In this document: positions 6,058-7,294 of the stretch, piece after piece | Layout of the letters: each line of letters opens with the position of its first letter | Position numbering within the stretch: the first letter of the stretch is position 1 | DNA from: Gemmatimonadota bacterium | Lineage (GTDB): Bacteria > Gemmatimonadota > Gemmatimonadetes > Gemmatimonadales > Gemmatimonadaceae | Reading direction: 5' to 3' | Assembly: GCA_031127185.1 (NCBI GenBank) | Contig: JARIET010000146.1 | Coordinates: 1 to 7,294 of the forward strand | DNA length: 7,294 bases | Notes under the pieces: generated by a model | The model's input: only the letters and a program-made list of their open reading frames with translations | Told to the model about the DNA's origin: nothing | Databases searched by the model: none | Made by a program: the position numbers and the translations under genes

Positions 6058-7294
6058 ATGTCGCTCGCGCTCGCCCGGAAGTACCGCCCCCGCCGATTTG
6101 CGGATGTCGCGGTGCAGACCCACGTGGCGACGACCCTGAGGAGTGCGGTGGAGCACGACCGCGTGGCCAACGCTTATCTCTTCTGCGGGCCGCGCGGCAC
6201 CGGAAAGACCACGCTCGCGCGCGTGCTCGCGATGTCGCTGAACTGCGAGAACCGGCGCACGGACCGCGAGCCCTGCGGCGCCTGCGCGAGTTGCGACCGC
6301 ATCTGGGCCGGTTCTGCGTCGCTCGATGTGGTGGAAATCGATGCCGCCAGCAATCGCGGTGTCGATGACGCACGCGACCTCCGCGAGCGCGCGATGTACG
6401 CCCCTACCGGCGACGACCGGTACAAGGTGTACATCATCGATGAAGCGCATATGCTGACAAAGGAGGCGTGGAACGCTCTCCTGAAAATCATCGAGGAACC
6501 GCCGCCGCGGGTCGTCTTTGCGTTTGCCACCACCGAACCGCAGAAAATCGCGACTGCGGCGGCACCGATCCTGTCGCGGGTGCAGCGTTTTGACCTCCGA
6601 CGCATGGGGCCGGCGGACGTACGCGAGCGACTGAACGTCATCCTTGCAGCCGAGAAGGTCACGGCGGAACCGGACGCGCTGGCCATGATCGCGCGCGCCG
6701 CGGATGGCTCCATGCGCGATGCGCTTTCGCTCACCGATCAGGTACTTTCGCTCGGCACGGGTGCAGTCACGGCACAGCTCGTGCGAGACACGCTTGGGCT
6801 GGTGCACGATGACGAAATTCTCGCGCTGCTCGAGCTCATCGCGGAGCACCGCGCCGGGGAGATTTTCACCGCCACGGGCAGGTTGGCCGAGGAGGGCGCC
6901 GACTTTGGCCTGCTACTCTCCGGTGTGATGGATGCCTTGCGCGCAGAGCTGGCGATTTCGTTGGGCGCGACCGTGACAGACGTCTCTGAGCAGGTCCGGG
7001 TGGCGCTGGAGGCGGCCAAGGGGCGCCACTCGCCGGCAGATCTCCTGCGCATGTTGAGTATCGGGGTCGAATTGGAACCCCACTTCCGGCGCAGCGGTCA
7101 GCAGCAGCTGCTCTTCGAGACGTTCCTGGTGCGGTTGGCACTGCTGGAGCGCACGCTTGACCTGGAGACGGTGGTTCGTGGCATTGCGTCGGGCGGCACG
7201 ATTCCGCAGATCCCGGCTCCGCAGCGCGCGGCGGTAGCTGCCGGGCAGGCGCCGGGGCGGGTTTCCGAGCGACCAGAACGGCCAGAACGGCCGC
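6058..7294 (+). CDS. dnaX: DNA polymerase III subunit gamma/tau (5' part, C-terminus outside window)
   Basis: The first 412 residues of the clamp-loader ATPase, which loads the beta sliding clamp and, in its long form, tethers the polymerase cores and helicase. It opens with SLALARKYRPRRF. The Walker A motif GPRGTGKT is at 44-51. Four zinc-binding cysteines are Cys63, Cys73, Cys76 and Cys79. Walker B is IIDEAHML (126-133, Asp128/Glu129), and LLKIIEEPP (141-149) is the usual partner-contact region. The arginine-finger motif reads LSRVQRF (172-178, Arg174), with Val in place of the common Cys of SRC. The lid and collar (domains II and III) continue to about 370, and the Pro/Arg-rich linker to the tau-specific region begins near 385. 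The reading frame runs off the window, so tau versus gamma products cannot be judged and no frameshift slip site is visible so far. The ATG is 9 nt after the hydrolase stop, with a poor ribosome site. Confidence 0.97.
   Translation, partial: MSLALARKYRPRRFADVAVQTHVATTLRSAVEHDRVANAYLFCGPRGTGKTTLARVLAMSLNCENRRTDREPCGACASCDRIWAGSASLDVVEIDAASNRGVDDARDLRERAMYAPTGDDRYKVYIIDEAHMLTKEAWNALLKIIEEPPPRVVFAFATTEPQKIATAAAPILSRVQRFDLRRMGPADVRERLNVILAAEKVTAEPDALAMIARAADGSMRDALSLTDQVLSLGTGAVTAQLVRDTLGLVHDDEILALLELIAEHRAGEIFTATGRLAEEGADFGLLLSGVMDALRAELAISLGATVTDVSEQVRVALEAAKGRHSPADLLRMLSIGVELEPHFRRSGQQQLLFETFLVRLALLERTLDLETVVRGIASGGTIPQIPAPQRAAVAAGQAPGRVSERPERPERP
7267..7293 (+). repeat. dnaX: Glu-Arg-Pro tripeptide repeat in the dnaX linker
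   Basis: Nine-base units, with CCAGAACGG repeated exactly at 7273-7281 and 7282-7290, encode ERP three times in the low-complexity linker beyond domain III. It is a likely site of length variation and does not look like a separate element. Confidence 0.6.

Noticed and set aside
1..7294. CRISPR array, tRNA/rRNA gene, insertion sequence or phage genes
   Set aside because: No regularly spaced direct repeats, no clover-leaf-like segments, no transposase or integrase motifs and no terminal inverted repeats were seen in reading both strands.

Overview
The window is GC-rich, gene-dense bacterial DNA. It holds six protein-coding genes, two of them cut by the window ends, and no RNA gene, CRISPR array or mobile element that I can recognise. 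The gene mix suggests a soil or freshwater Gemmatimonadota bacterium or a relative: a Tat-signal NAD(P)-epimerase pair, an Npt/TlcA-like MFS transporter, a small membrane protein of the 'AHV…WIYARG…QP.P' type, and a dnaX with an SRV in place of the SRC motif. That taxonomic call rests on gene flavour and composition only and is tentative.

Layout. Positions 1-785 (minus strand) encode the N-terminal 261 residues of a secreted, histidine-rich helical protein whose 3' end lies outside the window. It starts at a GTG preceded by a good Shine-Dalgarno. It carries a roughly 50-residue repeat built on an H-x-G-H-V-x-N motif. A 142-bp divergent intergenic region (786-927) follows.

A tightly packed plus-strand cluster runs from 928 to 5007. 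It contains a Tat-signal SDR-type epimerase/dehydratase (928-2118), a close tandem paralog without signal peptide (2118-3167, sharing one base with the previous stop), a 12-TM-type nucleotide-transporter-like MFS protein (3182-4555) and a four-TM protein of unknown function (4597-5007). It closes with a textbook intrinsic terminator: a 12-bp perfect stem at 5028-5055 followed by a T-rich tract.

A second plus-strand unit starts only 19 nt after the terminator stem. It holds a YdjM/DUF457-type membrane-bound metal-dependent hydrolase homologue (5074-6048), which has no Shine-Dalgarno, and then, after 9 nt, the first 412 residues of dnaX, the DNA polymerase III gamma/tau subunit (6058 to the window end).

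How the genes may work together: the two epimerases, the transporter and the small membrane protein look co-transcribed, so they may share a physiological role (a small metabolite modified by the SDRs and moved across the membrane), but no substrate can be read from the sequence. dnaX is a housekeeping gene and its pairing with the hydrolase may be only positional. The least ordinary items are the histidine-repeat exported protein and the Tat / non-Tat epimerase duplication.
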